DNA from: Clostridium sp. UBA701
GTDB taxonomy: Bacteria; Bacillota; Clostridia; Clostridiales; Clostridiaceae
Direction: 5' to 3'
Length of the DNA: 64,000 nucleotides
Assembly (NCBI GenBank): GCA_002298125.1
Contig: DBMJ01000016.1
Span: 498,046 to 562,045 of the forward strand
Part shown: positions 1 to 8,732 of the stretch, piece by piece
Numbering within the stretch: position 1 is the first letter of the stretch
Layout of the letters: each line of letters opens with the position of its first letter
Made by a program: the position numbers and the translations under genes
Notes under the pieces: model-generated
Databases searched by the model: none
Seen by the model: only the letters and a program-made list of their open reading frames with translations
Told to the model about the DNA's origin: nothing

Positions 1-265
1 GCTGAACTTATCCAGAAACGTAGTTGCCCTTGTCCAGAAACGTAGCTGTCCTTATATGCCGCTTATAGAAGCAGCAGTATTAGGGCAGGTAGCTAACGGA
101 TAATTACCTTATTAAAGCAATTGTTTTAAGAAAATATTAACACAGGCACCATCATAAGTAAATAAATTATAAATTAATTTTGTTAAACTATAATTAGAAT
201 TGCAACTCACATCAAGATAGTAGCCATTATTTACTATAAAATATTATCAGAAGGGAGGTAGCGTT
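1..265. other. Intergenic left edge with a 22-nt direct repeat
   Basis: The unit beginning TCCAGAAACGTAG occurs at 11 and again at 33, a period of 22 nt with a few differences. One forward frame is open from the window edge to a stop near 112, so this may be the tail of a gene cut by the window, but nothing in it is recognisable. The rest is AT-rich leader for the AraC gene, with TATAAT at 189-194 but no convincing -35 element. Confidence 0.4.
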
Positions 266-1171
266 ATGTTTGAATGGAATAAAAGCATACAAAGAATGAT
301 TAATTGTGTTGAGGAGAATTTAACTGAGACATTAACACTTGAAGGCTTGGCAGAACTTTTAAATTATTCGCCATATTATTGTACTAAGCAGTTTCACAAA
401 TATACTGGAATTAGTCTGAGAAGCTATATTCACCTACGAAAACTATGCTCTGCTGTAATTGATATAAGAGATAGCAAAGAGAGAATTCTTGATATAGCTT
501 TAAAATATGGCTTTTCTTCACAGGAGGCCTTTACACGCTCTTTTGTAAAGGCCTACGGAATAACTCCAAGCAGCTATAGAAAAATGCCTAAGCCACTCCC
601 CCTACTTATCAAACGTAACACTTATGACCCTTACTTTTTAGGATTAGGAGAGGTAGCAATGAAATTGGATTTATCAAAAGACGTTAAAGTAAGCATTCAA
701 ACTTTACCAGAACATAGATTTATAGGGGTTCGCAATATTAATGCAGATAATTATTTTGATTTTTGGACGCTTCAAGAAAGTATTCCAGGGCTTGATTGCC
801 ACACAGTATGTGGCTTACTTGAAAGCATTAAAAGTTATAATGGTCAAGTAGGTGGATGGTTTTATAAAGACGGCAGAAGGGGCTATTTATATGGAATTGA
901 AGTACCACCAGATTATAATGGAGAAATACCAAGAGGGATGGAGTGCCTACAGGTTCCTCAAAGCTTATATGTAATATTTCACTATCCACCCTATGATTAT
1001 GAAAATACTGATATGGATGTTTATGGGGCATTGCAAAAAATGCTTGAGAGCTTTAATCCAAAGGAATATGGGTATGAGTATAACAATGAATTACCTACTT
1101 ATCAAAGGCATGATCCAGCTAACTTTGGACAGGCATTTTGCAGGCCTATAAAACTACTCCTACTTAAGTAG
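266..1171 (+). CDS. AraC-family regulator with GyrI-like effector domain
   Basis: Residues 8-108 form a two-helix-turn-helix AraC/XylS DNA-binding region: LEGLAELLNYSPYYCTKQF, then ILDIALKYGFSSQEAFTRSF. Residues 140-300 look like a GyrI-like small-molecule binding domain, as in Rob/BmrR-type regulators. With the DNA-binding part at the N-terminus, this fits one-component sensors of drugs or amphipathic compounds; the ligand is unknown. The start follows a GGGAGGT site. The gene stands alone, and ogt begins about 135 bp downstream with its own leader. The family call is firm and the function is inferred. Confidence 0.88.
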   Translation: MFEWNKSIQRMINCVEENLTETLTLEGLAELLNYSPYYCTKQFHKYTGISLRSYIHLRKLCSAVIDIRDSKERILDIALKYGFSSQEAFTRSFVKAYGITPSSYRKMPKPLPLLIKRNTYDPYFLGLGEVAMKLDLSKDVKVSIQTLPEHRFIGVRNINADNYFDFWTLQESIPGLDCHTVCGLLESIKSYNGQVGGWFYKDGRRGYLYGIEVPPDYNGEIPRGMECLQVPQSLYVIFHYPPYDYENTDMDVYGALQKMLESFNPKEYGYEYNNELPTYQRHDPANFGQAFCRPIKLLLLK

Positions 1172-1307
1172 GCTCACAAAAATTTCCAAAATGTTGAAGC
1201 AAATATTAAGCAAATATAAAGGAAGAAACTTTAAGTTTAAAAGTGTATAATAGATATAAGGATAATGTACTAGAAGGCTCTAAGAATAGTATTAAGGGGT
1301 TGTTTTT

Positions 1308-1823
1308 ATGATAATGGGATATGATACTTATAATTCCCCCATAGGGGTGATAAGGGTAGTAGTAGATGAAATAGGAGTAAGGAAAATAGAGCTGTTTGAA
1401 GAGGACTGGGAAGGATATGCAAAATTACATCAGGGATTAGAAGAAAACAAGGAGCTATGTAGAGAAGCTATAGTTCAGCTTGATGAGTATTTCGCTGGTG
1501 CGAGAAAAGAATTTGAATTACCCTTATCCATAGAGGCTACGCAGTTTAGAAGAAAGGTATGGAATGCTCTTTTAGATATACCCTATGGTGAAACAAGGAA
1601 TTACTTGCAAATTGCAGAAGCTATAGGAAACCCAAAAGCTGTAAGAGCAGTGGGGCAGGCTAATAGGGTAAATCCCCTTCCAATAATAATACCTTGTCAT
1701 AGGGTCATAGGGAAAAGCGGCGATTTAGTAGGTTATGCAGGGAATAGAACACCCATTCAGAGATTACTCCTTGAGCATGAGGGACATGTGTTTAATAATC
1801 CCCAAAGCAGTATGTTAAAATAG
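1308..1823 (+). CDS. ogt: Methylated-DNA--protein-cysteine methyltransferase
   Basis: DNA repair protein that moves an alkyl group from O6-alkylguanine to its own cysteine. The active-site motif IIPCHRVIG is present with Cys near residue 130. The helix-turn-helix segment (PYGETRNYLQIAEAIG...AVRAVGQAN) precedes it, and an N-terminal Ogt/Ada-type domain covers residues 1-75. The length of 171 residues is normal. The gene appears monocistronic and ends at a hairpin terminator at 1848. A second, shorter MGMT-family gene lies at 22609. No truncation is seen. Confidence 0.93.
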   Translation: MIMGYDTYNSPIGVIRVVVDEIGVRKIELFEEDWEGYAKLHQGLEENKELCREAIVQLDEYFAGARKEFELPLSIEATQFRRKVWNALLDIPYGETRNYLQIAEAIGNPKAVRAVGQANRVNPLPIIIPCHRVIGKSGDLVGYAGNRTPIQRLLLEHEGHVFNNPQSSMLK

Positions 1824-1847
1824 CATAAAATATAAAATTATTTTAAT

Positions 1848-1876
1848 CGCAGGATAAATTTTTCCTGTGGTTTTTT
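1848..1876 (+). terminator. Terminator after ogt
   Basis: CGCAGGA pairs with TCCTGTG (one G-T pair) around a short AT loop and is followed by six T residues at 1871-1876. Confidence 0.65.
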
Positions 1877-1965
1877 CTTTAAAGGGTATCCAAATCGTGT
1901 AAACTGCGTATAAGTAGATGAACAATTTATGCATAGATTGTACAGGTTTTTAGGAGGTGCTGTGC

Positions 1966-2526
1966 TTGAATGACTCAGAATTAGTAAGAGAGGTTATTCA
2001 TGGGAATATTGAATGTTTCACCATACTCATGTCAACTTACGAACAGGGGATAATGAGGTTTATTTATAACATAGTAAAAAATCAGGAAGCTTCGGAAGAT
2101 TTATCTCAGGAGGTTTTTATTGCGGCATATTACAAGCTGCATACATATAAAAGTGAATATAAATTTTCCACCTGGCTTTATACTATTGCTAACAATAAAT
2201 GCCTAGATTACTTGAGGAGGAGCAAAAAAATTTATGAGGTAAATGTGGAAACAGCACCTTTGATTTCAAGAGAGATATCCCCGGAGCAGATGCTAGAGTA
2301 TAAGGAAACTAAAGAGGGAGTGGAAAAGTTTATTATGTCCTTAAAGGAAGTGGATAAGAAAATTTTAGCTCTAAGAAGCTCCCAAGACAACTTAACCTAC
2401 AATGATATAGCTCAGATTTTAAACACAAGTCCCTCCAATGTTAAGAAAAGATATTATAAGGTCATTGAAGCTTATGAGAGGTTTAAAGAGGATGCAGAGA
2501 AAACTCATATTAAAGGGGTGATATAA
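1966..2526 (+). CDS. ECF-type RNA polymerase sigma factor
   Basis: A 186-residue sigma-70 family protein with region 2 at about 20-90 (FIYNIVKNQEASEDLSQEVF; FSTWLYTIANNKCLDYLRR) and region 4 at about 118-170 (LTYNDIAQILNTSPSNVKKR). The TTG at 1966 is preferred because AGGAGGT at 1952-1958 lies 7 nt upstream; the in-frame GTG at 1957 sits inside that site. It overlaps the next gene by one base (TAATG). The membrane-bound zinc-finger protein encoded there is its probable anti-sigma factor, so an envelope signal is likely. Target promoters are unknown. Confidence 0.9.
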   Translation: MNDSELVREVIHGNIECFTILMSTYEQGIMRFIYNIVKNQEASEDLSQEVFIAAYYKLHTYKSEYKFSTWLYTIANNKCLDYLRRSKKIYEVNVETAPLISREISPEQMLEYKETKEGVEKFIMSLKEVDKKILALRSSQDNLTYNDIAQILNTSPSNVKKRYYKVIEAYERFKEDAEKTHIKGVI

Positions 2527-3743
2527 TGCAGTGTAATTCCTTTAGAACAAAATTAAATGAATATGTGCATGAGGAGATAACTGACATTAAGCTAAGAGAA
2601 GACATGGCAAAGCACATGCTAGATTGCAGCTCCTGCAGAGAGCTATATGAAAAAAGATGTACAGCTGCTGAAGAATTAATGGAGGCATTTGATAGTACAG
2701 TACAATTTACAAGCAGAAAAGATGAGGTGTTAAATAGTATTGATGTAGATCTCTATAAAAAGACAGTAAAAAATCGATTTAAACTCTACCTTAGTAGACA
2801 TAAATATGGCTATCTCACTGCGGCAGTCTTGTCTATTTTGATAATTGCAGGGCTTCCCTTTATAAACAGTCTTATAAATAACTTAAATGATATAGGGGGG
2901 GCACGTACGGGCAGCAAACCTCAGCCAACGGAGGTTTTTATAACCTTCAACGAATATATTAAGAGCTCCTCTGCTCCTCTTAATAATCCCAAGGGAGAAT
3001 TAGAGTTTTATCTTGTTAAGGATTTAAATCTTGCACAGAGTGAAAAACTGAGTTTAGGGGCCTTGCCACTTGAAGATGCACCTATACTTACAGGGGCAGA
3101 TATAATTACCTATAACTGGACTAACCATACTATGAAGTTAAAGGACAGTGGAATGGAAAAATTAAATTTCACACCTCCAGTTGATGGCAAGCCCTTCGTG
3201 GTAATGGTAGACAGCGAAAGAATTTATATGGGAGTGTTCTGGGGGTTACATTCATCATTGACAGTTCCCTATGCTCCCATGATTCTTCTGCCAAGCAGAG
3301 ACGAAAACTCCATTACTATAAAGCAATACGGCTTGGGCAGTGTGAGAGAGGATAGGAGAATAGCAGAGAGCTTAATAGTACAGAATAAGCTTATAAGAAC
3401 AGAGGTAGCAAAGATAGAAATTAACGACGTTAAAAATAGTAATCCAGGTCAAATCAGCAAGGAAAGTATTGATAATAAAAAAGTTATAGATAAGCCTTCA
3501 GAGGTAAAAAAACTTATGAACCTGCTGCTTGCTAAGGATATAGAAAAATCCATAATAGACTTTAATAAGGGTCCTGACTACAGAGTTACTATCTATTATG
3601 TGGACTCCTCCAAGGATGAGTTCTATTTAAGACCTGGTACTACTAAGTGTTATATAGAAAGAGATAATGGTAACATTATGTTTAATTTAACTGGTGATAG
3701 TGCAAAAGCTATGTACGATATTTTACAGGAAACTTTTAAATAA
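2526..3743 (+). CDS. Anti-sigma factor with zinc-finger and large exported domain
   Basis: The N-terminal 40 residues carry the zinc-associated anti-sigma signature His30-x3-Cys34-x2-Cys37. One membrane helix at about 93-117 follows, and then an outside domain of about 285 residues with no motif I recognise. It is coupled to the sigma gene by a 1-nt overlap. The expected role is to hold the sigma factor at the membrane until an extracellular or envelope cue releases it. The outer domain is much larger than in small ZAS proteins and may be the sensor. A 67-bp partial duplication begins in the last codons. Confidence 0.82.
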   Translation: MQCNSFRTKLNEYVHEEITDIKLREDMAKHMLDCSSCRELYEKRCTAAEELMEAFDSTVQFTSRKDEVLNSIDVDLYKKTVKNRFKLYLSRHKYGYLTAAVLSILIIAGLPFINSLINNLNDIGGARTGSKPQPTEVFITFNEYIKSSSAPLNNPKGELEFYLVKDLNLAQSEKLSLGALPLEDAPILTGADIITYNWTNHTMKLKDSGMEKLNFTPPVDGKPFVVMVDSERIYMGVFWGLHSSLTVPYAPMILLPSRDENSITIKQYGLGSVREDRRIAESLIVQNKLIRTEVAKIEINDVKNSNPGQISKESIDNKKVIDKPSEVKKLMNLLLAKDIEKSIIDFNKGPDYRVTIYYVDSSKDEFYLRPGTTKCYIERDNGNIMFNLTGDSAKAMYDILQETFK

Positions 3744-3830
3744 ACAAAAGGGCAGGTAAGCTATAAAGTTTTAAATTTGCATGGTTTTACTGATTATGAC
3801 TTTTAAATAAACAAAAGGGCAGGTAGGCTA
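3732..3830 (+). repeat. 67-bp-period partial tandem duplication at gene end
   Basis: The sequence starting ACTTTTAAATAAACAAAAGG is found at 3732-3758 and 3799-3825 (27 of 27 identical, then one mismatch before a shared GCTA). The last codons and stop of the anti-sigma gene have therefore been copied downstream of themselves. Confidence 0.85.
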
Positions 3831-3860
3831 AGAAGATAGCTTGCCTGCCTTTATTTATAT
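3817..3860 (+). terminator. Terminator of the sigma/anti-sigma operon
   Basis: A 14-bp stem, fully paired when G-T pairs are counted, forms between 3817-3830 and 3837-3850 and is followed by a T-rich tail. Its 5' arm belongs to the second copy of the duplicated sequence. Confidence 0.7.
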
Positions 3861-3881
3861 TGAATATGGCGTGCTAGATGT

Positions 3882-4019
3882 TCATTTATAGTACTCCTCT
3901 AAAGCTTGTAGAGCCTTATTCTTTGCTTTATTAACAGCTTGCTTAGATATATGGAGTTCCTTTGCAAGAAATGAATATAAAGACTGACACATTTTGTATT
4001 TTTCCCATTTCCGCCAGGA
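3882..4019 (-). pseudogene. Sigma-factor region-4-like fragment (decayed)
   Basis: Reverse-strand codons ending with TGA at 3882-3884 encode a 45-residue piece whose core is FLAKELHISKQAVNKAKNKAL. This resembles the helix-turn-helix of sigma region 4. A stop lies directly upstream at 4020-4022 and no ribosome site precedes it. A neighbouring reverse frame has a GGGGG...ATG start that stops after five codons, so I read this as the 3' end of a degraded gene. The family call rests on about 25 residues and is tentative. Confidence 0.4.
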
Positions 4020-4299
4020 TCATTTGAGTCGGTTTCATTTGTTAGTTCATTAATAAGTGGTGCATTAGGAGGCGGGTTCCATTTTTATACCCCCAATTTT
4101 TAAAATTATATCTACAATAAATAAGTGTAGTAGAGATTTGTAAATCTAAATAGAAATATTTACTAAGGATATTGACCTAAATTAAGAAAATAAAAAGTAT
4201 AGAGAAATAAGATAATTACTTTTTTTGTAGCCATGGGTAGCACAATACACTTATAATGTAATCATAGGTATAATAAGCATATAATGGAGGGTAAATTAC
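4020..4299. other. Intergenic, AT-rich
   Basis: Probably holds the decayed 5' part of the minus-strand fragment and the promoter of the SemiSWEET gene. Two TATAAT hexamers (4252-4257, 4269-4274) occur without clear -35 partners. Nothing else is supported. Confidence 0.3.
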
Positions 4300-4587
4300 A
4301 TGTTATTTAATGTACTACAGCTCATAGGTGGAATAATGTTATCTTTTGGATATATTCCTCAAATAATTCAGATAGTAAAGACGAAATCCACAGAGGATTT
4401 AAATATGAAGACCTTTGTAATGACTCTTATAGGTATTTCACTTATGGAAACCTATGCTATTAATTTAGTTGTACATGGTTCCGGCATTGCATTCCTGATA
4501 ACAAATAGTTTGTCTTTAATCACTGCAGCTGTAATAGTGATATTGATGATAACCTATAGAAGAAAAAAGAATAGCGCCAAGAATTAA
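4300..4587 (+). CDS. SemiSWEET / PQ-loop sugar transporter
   Basis: A 95-residue protein with three membrane helices and the PQ-loop motif GYIPQIIQIVKTKSTEDLN at about 18-36. This is the normal size for bacterial SemiSWEETs, which dimerise to pass small sugars down their gradient. The start follows GGAGG. It stands alone between two non-coding stretches, so its sugar cannot be inferred from neighbours. Confidence 0.85.
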   Translation: MLFNVLQLIGGIMLSFGYIPQIIQIVKTKSTEDLNMKTFVMTLIGISLMETYAINLVVHGSGIAFLITNSLSLITAAVIVILMITYRRKKNSAKN

Positions 4588-4727
4588 ATTCCATAGCTTG
4601 ACTAATTTATTTTTTTTTGATATATTCATATTATTGCTAAATAATGGAGGTTTTACGAGATGATGTATACTATTAGCTAACTTAATTTTCTACTTTGAAA
4701 ATTAATATTGAAAAGGTTAAGGAGCTG

Positions 4728-4748
4728 CCTAATTCATTAGGTTTTTTT
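4728..4748 (+). terminator. Small hairpin with T7 tract
   Basis: CCTAA-TTCA-TTAGG followed by seven T residues. The stem is short. Confidence 0.45.
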
Positions 4749-4927
4749 AGCGTACTACTTTTTCTATAATGCCAATAGAATGCATTATACTTTTAAAACT
4801 AAAATTGAACTATTTTATTATACATCTCATGTAAATATAAACCTTTTAATTAACTTTTATTAAGTTAATTTATGGGGGATTTTATATTTATTTATAGAGA
4901 ATGCAATATTAAAACAGGGTAGTTTTT

Positions 4928-4972
4928 AGGCTGTGTGAAAGTTATGCTTTCATACAGCCTTATTTTTTTATT
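4928..4972 (+). terminator. Terminator-like hairpin just upstream of ABC exporter
   Basis: AGGCTGTGTGAAAG pairs with CTTTCATACAGCCT (one G-T pair) around a 5-nt loop, followed by TATTTTTTTATT. It ends about 25 nt before the next ATG, so it could act as an attenuator. Confidence 0.6.
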
Positions 4973-4996
4973 AATAATTAGAGAGGGGCGATATAA

Positions 4997-6754
4997 ATGG
5001 AAATTCCTTTTAAAAAATATTTAAAGCTATTATCAAAATACTTAAAGACACAGGGTCTTAGAGTAATACTCCTTACTCTTATTTTAGGCAGCAGTGTCGC
5101 ATTGCAATTAGTTAACCCTCAGATTCTGCGTTACTTTATAGATGCAGCAACTGAAGGGAAATCTGCTAGGATGTTAACCATAGCAGCTATTATATTTATT
5201 GGAGCGGCCCTAATTCAGCAGCTTCTAGCAGTGATAGCAACCTATATAAGTCAAAATGTAGGGTGGGAGGCCACTAATGCGCTAAGACTTGAATTGGTAG
5301 AACACTGTCTAAACTTAGATATGACCTTTCATAAGAACCACCAACCAGGAGAGATAATTGAAAGGGTAGATGGAGATGTTACAGCCTTATTTAACTTTTT
5401 CTCTAAGTTCATAATTAATATCTTAACTAATATAGTGCTGGTCATAGGAATATTGATTTTACTTTTTAGAGAAGACTATAGAATTGGTATAAGCATTTCG
5501 ATTTTTGCAGGCTTTGCGATGTATACCCTGTGGAGGATTCAGGCAAAATCCGTAGAGAAATGGGTTGCTGAAAGGGAAAAGAGTGCCAAGTTTTTTGGCT
5601 TTCTAGGAGAAGAAATTGGTAATACTGAGGATGTTAGATCTAGTGGCGCAAAGGATTATATAATGCATAGATTTTATGTTCAGATAAGAAACTGGTTTCC
5701 GGTCCTTAAAAAAGCAGTATTAAGATATTATCTAATGTGGGCAAGCACCCTGGGTATTTTTGCTATAGGAAATATCATTGCCTTTGGAGTTGGAGGATAT
5801 CTTTGGAATAAGGGTATAGTTACCCTTGGTACAGTTTATCTAATCTTTAGTTATACGGATTCCTTAAGCAGGCCCATTGAACAGATAAGAACTCAACTTC
5901 AGGATTTGCAGAAGGCCGGAGCAAGTGTTACTAGAGTGCAGGAGCTGTTAAATATTGAGTCACAGCTTAAGGATGGTACTGAAAGCTCTCATTTATCAGG
6001 GGCATTATCCGTAGAGGCTAAGCATGTTTCCTTTGAATATGAAGAAGGAGTGCCTGTACTTGAGGATGTATCCTTTAGTCTCCCTAAAGGTAAAGTATTA
6101 GGTGTTTTAGGACGTACGGGCAGCGGCAAAACTACATTAGCCCGTCTGCTTGCAAGACTCTATGACCCAAGAGAGGGAGAGATTTATTTTAGTGGTGAAA
6201 AAATAAGTTCTTTAGCACTTCTGGAATTAAGAAAGAATATAGCTTTTGTAACTCAGGATGTACAGCTTTTCCATGCTACAGTAAGAGATAATCTAACCTT
6301 TTTTGATTCAAGCATTGCAGATGAGGATATATTATTTACCCTCCATGAAATTGGACTTGCAGATTGGTATACTTCTCTACCCCTTGGACTAGACACAATG
6401 CTGGAGGCTGGTGGCGGAGGATTATCAGCTGGAGAGGCTCAGTTACTTGCTTTTGTAAGAGTTTTCCTAAGAAATCCAGGGCTTATTATACTTGATGAAG
6501 CGTCATCAAGGTTAGATCCTATAACAGAACAGTTAATTGAAAGAGCCTTAAACAAGCTGCTGGAAAACAGGACATGTATCATTATAGCTCATCGATTATG
6601 GACTGTACAAAGAGCTGATGACATATTGATATTGGAAAATGGAAGTATCCTTGAATATGACAGCAGGGAGAGACTAATACAGAATAAACAATCTAAGTTT
6701 AGTAATTTACTTCAGGCAGGAGCTGAGGTAATTGAGGAGTTTATAACTGCATAA
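4997..6754 (+). CDS. ABC exporter half-transporter (catalytic subunit of heterodimer)
   Basis: A 585-residue type IV half-transporter: six membrane helices in residues 1-315, then a nucleotide-binding domain with GRTGSGKTT (Walker A), LIILDEASS (Walker B with the catalytic Glu) and IIIAHR (H-loop His). Its signature is the non-canonical LSAGEAQ instead of LSGGQ. The partner at 6784 has the opposite pattern, so the two should form an asymmetric heterodimer. The start follows a GAGAGGGGCG site. Substrate is unknown; heterodimers of this class export drugs, lipids or peptides. Confidence 0.92.
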   Translation: MEIPFKKYLKLLSKYLKTQGLRVILLTLILGSSVALQLVNPQILRYFIDAATEGKSARMLTIAAIIFIGAALIQQLLAVIATYISQNVGWEATNALRLELVEHCLNLDMTFHKNHQPGEIIERVDGDVTALFNFFSKFIINILTNIVLVIGILILLFREDYRIGISISIFAGFAMYTLWRIQAKSVEKWVAEREKSAKFFGFLGEEIGNTEDVRSSGAKDYIMHRFYVQIRNWFPVLKKAVLRYYLMWASTLGIFAIGNIIAFGVGGYLWNKGIVTLGTVYLIFSYTDSLSRPIEQIRTQLQDLQKAGASVTRVQELLNIESQLKDGTESSHLSGALSVEAKHVSFEYEEGVPVLEDVSFSLPKGKVLGVLGRTGSGKTTLARLLARLYDPREGEIYFSGEKISSLALLELRKNIAFVTQDVQLFHATVRDNLTFFDSSIADEDILFTLHEIGLADWYTSLPLGLDTMLEAGGGGLSAGEAQLLAFVRVFLRNPGLIILDEASSRLDPITEQLIERALNKLLENRTCIIIAHRLWTVQRADDILILENGSILEYDSRERLIQNKQSKFSNLLQAGAEVIEEFITA

Positions 6755-6783
6755 TTTTTTGAGAAATATGAGGTGATGACTAA

Positions 6784-8559
6784 ATGGAAAAAAGCATAAA
6801 TAATGAAAATATTAAAACCTATAAGCTTATGTGGCAGCTTATTAAATATAGGCCCTGGTTGTATCTTACAAACTGTCTAATATGGATATTTATCCATGTT
6901 TCACCGGTAATTCCAGGACTTATTGCCAAAGAGTTTTTTGACACTCTTAGCGGAAGAGCATCCTTAAATGTGGGTATCTGGGGCTTAGTGGCATTAACTG
7001 CAGTTACAGCTATGGTCACTATTATGGGGATTTTTTGTGGGGCTAGTACTGATATTGTTCACAGATTTACAATGAGTGCATTACTTAGGAGAAATTTGCT
7101 TGAGGGTATTCTTAAAAAGCCTGGGGCAAATTCTATAAACTGCTCTGTGGGAGAGGCTGTTAACTGCTTTCGTGATGACGCTGAACAGGCGGAGGATGCT
7201 ATAAGCTGGACATTAGATGTTATTGGAACAGCAGCCTTTGCAATAGTAGCTATAATTATCCTACTTAGCATAAATGCTAAAATTACCTTATTTGTTTTTA
7301 CTCCCCTTGTGGCAGTTGTGGCTATAGCTCAGCTTGCCAGTGAGCGTGTTGAAAAGTATAGAACTGCTTCAAGAGAAGCAACAGGAAAAGTGACAGGCGC
7401 CTTGGGAGAAATATTTGGAGCAGTACAGGCTATTCAGGTTTCAGGTGCTGAGGCTCATATTATTAAATACTTAAAGAGGTTAAATCAAGAAAGACACAAA
7501 ATGATGCTTAAGGATAGTGTTTTAAGTCAGCTACTAGATTCAATTTTTAATAATACAGTGAGCATAGGTACAGGCCTTATCTTGCTTTTAGTTGGGCAAA
7601 GCATGAAAAATGGAAGCTTTAGTGTAGGAGACTTTGCATTATTTATATATTATTTGACCTTTGTGGCAGATTTTACTCATTTCTTTGGAACCTTTCTAGC
7701 TCATTATCAGCAGACAGGAGTAGCTTTTAAGCGTATGCATGAGCTGCTACAGGGAGAGTCACAGGAGAGTTTAGTAAAACATAATCCAATATATTTAAAG
7801 GGAGGCCTTAAGGAGCCTGAATATCGTTTTAATATAGAGGGTAAGAAATTAGACAAGCTTACAGTGAAGCAATTAGAATATATCTACAAGTCTTCGGGAG
7901 GTGGAATTAGGGACGTTAATTTTTCATTAACTAGAAGCTCCTTTACTGTAGTTACAGGGCGTATAGGGTCAGGTAAAACTACTCTTTTAAAGGCTTTACT
8001 TGGACTCCTTACTGCAGACTTTGGCTCTATATACTGGAATGATGAATTAATTGAGAAACCATCGGAGTTTTTTATACCTCCAATAAGTGCTTATACTGCA
8101 CAGACACCTAATCTATTTAGTGATACTGTACGTAACAATATTTTACTAGGACTTCCGGAGGAAGCTGTAGACTTAAAGGAGGCTATAGCCTCTGCCATAC
8201 TTGAACAGGATTTAGATACCTTAGAGAAGGGACTTGACACAGTAATAGGACCTAAAGGGGTAAAATTATCAGGTGGGCAATTACAAAGGGTAGCAGCTGC
8301 TCGAATGTTTGTAAGGAACTCAGAGCTATTAGTTTTTGACGATATCTCTAGTGCTCTTGATGTGGAAACAGAAATGAGGCTTTGGAATGGAATTTTTGAA
8401 AAAATGAACAAGACCTGCCTAGTGGTTTCTAATAGACCCTTTGTACTTCAAAAAGCAGATAATATTATAGTGATGAAGGATGGCAAGATAGAGGCACAAG
8501 GCACCTTAGAGGAATTACTTAAGAGTTGTGAAGAAATGCAGCTTATTTGGGGTTGTTGA
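6784..8559 (+). CDS. ABC exporter half-transporter (degenerate-site subunit)
   Basis: A 591-residue partner of the preceding gene, 29 nt downstream. Membrane helices fill residues 15-320. The nucleotide-binding domain has GRIGSGKTT and a canonical LSGGQLQR signature, but Walker B ends in Asp (LLVFDDISS) and the H-loop His is replaced by Asn (VVSNRP). In a head-to-tail dimer, this signature completes the hydrolytic site of the first subunit, while its own site would bind but hardly hydrolyse ATP. An insert of roughly 40 residues sits before the Walker A strand. Confidence 0.92.
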   Translation: MEKSINNENIKTYKLMWQLIKYRPWLYLTNCLIWIFIHVSPVIPGLIAKEFFDTLSGRASLNVGIWGLVALTAVTAMVTIMGIFCGASTDIVHRFTMSALLRRNLLEGILKKPGANSINCSVGEAVNCFRDDAEQAEDAISWTLDVIGTAAFAIVAIIILLSINAKITLFVFTPLVAVVAIAQLASERVEKYRTASREATGKVTGALGEIFGAVQAIQVSGAEAHIIKYLKRLNQERHKMMLKDSVLSQLLDSIFNNTVSIGTGLILLLVGQSMKNGSFSVGDFALFIYYLTFVADFTHFFGTFLAHYQQTGVAFKRMHELLQGESQESLVKHNPIYLKGGLKEPEYRFNIEGKKLDKLTVKQLEYIYKSSGGGIRDVNFSLTRSSFTVVTGRIGSGKTTLLKALLGLLTADFGSIYWNDELIEKPSEFFIPPISAYTAQTPNLFSDTVRNNILLGLPEEAVDLKEAIASAILEQDLDTLEKGLDTVIGPKGVKLSGGQLQRVAAARMFVRNSELLVFDDISSALDVETEMRLWNGIFEKMNKTCLVVSNRPFVLQKADNIIVMKDGKIEAQGTLEELLKSCEEMQLIWGC

Positions 8560-8603
8560 CACAATTATTTCCTTATGATATATTAAAAGAAAGATATATT
8601 TGA

Positions 8604-8618
8604 TACAATTTAATTTTA
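8604..8618. promoter_or_regulatory. Predicted OhrR operator upstream of glutathione peroxidase
   Basis: TACAATTTAATTTTA differs at one base from the TACAATT-AATTGTA palindrome described for Bacillus OhrR. It lies 115 bp upstream of the peroxidase start, with an OhrR-like gene immediately downstream of that peroxidase. Confidence 0.5.
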
Positions 8619-8679
8619 TTAAATATATATTAGATTAAATTATATGAAAATTAGGATATAGAATCAATAAGAGGTGATA

Positions 8680-8697
8680 ATACAGTTATAGCTGTAT
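8680..8697. promoter_or_regulatory. Inverted repeat in the gpx leader
   Basis: ATACAGTTATAGCTGTAT, a 6+6 bp palindrome with a 6-nt centre, 35 bp before the peroxidase start. It could be a second operator or a small hairpin. Confidence 0.3.
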
Positions 8698-8732
8698 ATC
8701 CCAAAAACAAATATTATGAGGAGGTAAAGATT

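Larger units (their letters stand above)
4588..4996. other. Long intergenic leader before the ABC exporter
   Basis: Holds a terminator-like hairpin at 4728-4748 and a second at 4928-4972. An inverted repeat AATTAACTT...AAGTTAATT lies near 4847-4869. A six-codon reading frame (MMYTIS) starts at 4661 behind GGAGG. The second hairpin ends only about 25 bp before the ABC gene, so this may be an attenuated leader, though simple back-to-back terminators would look the same. Confidence 0.35.
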
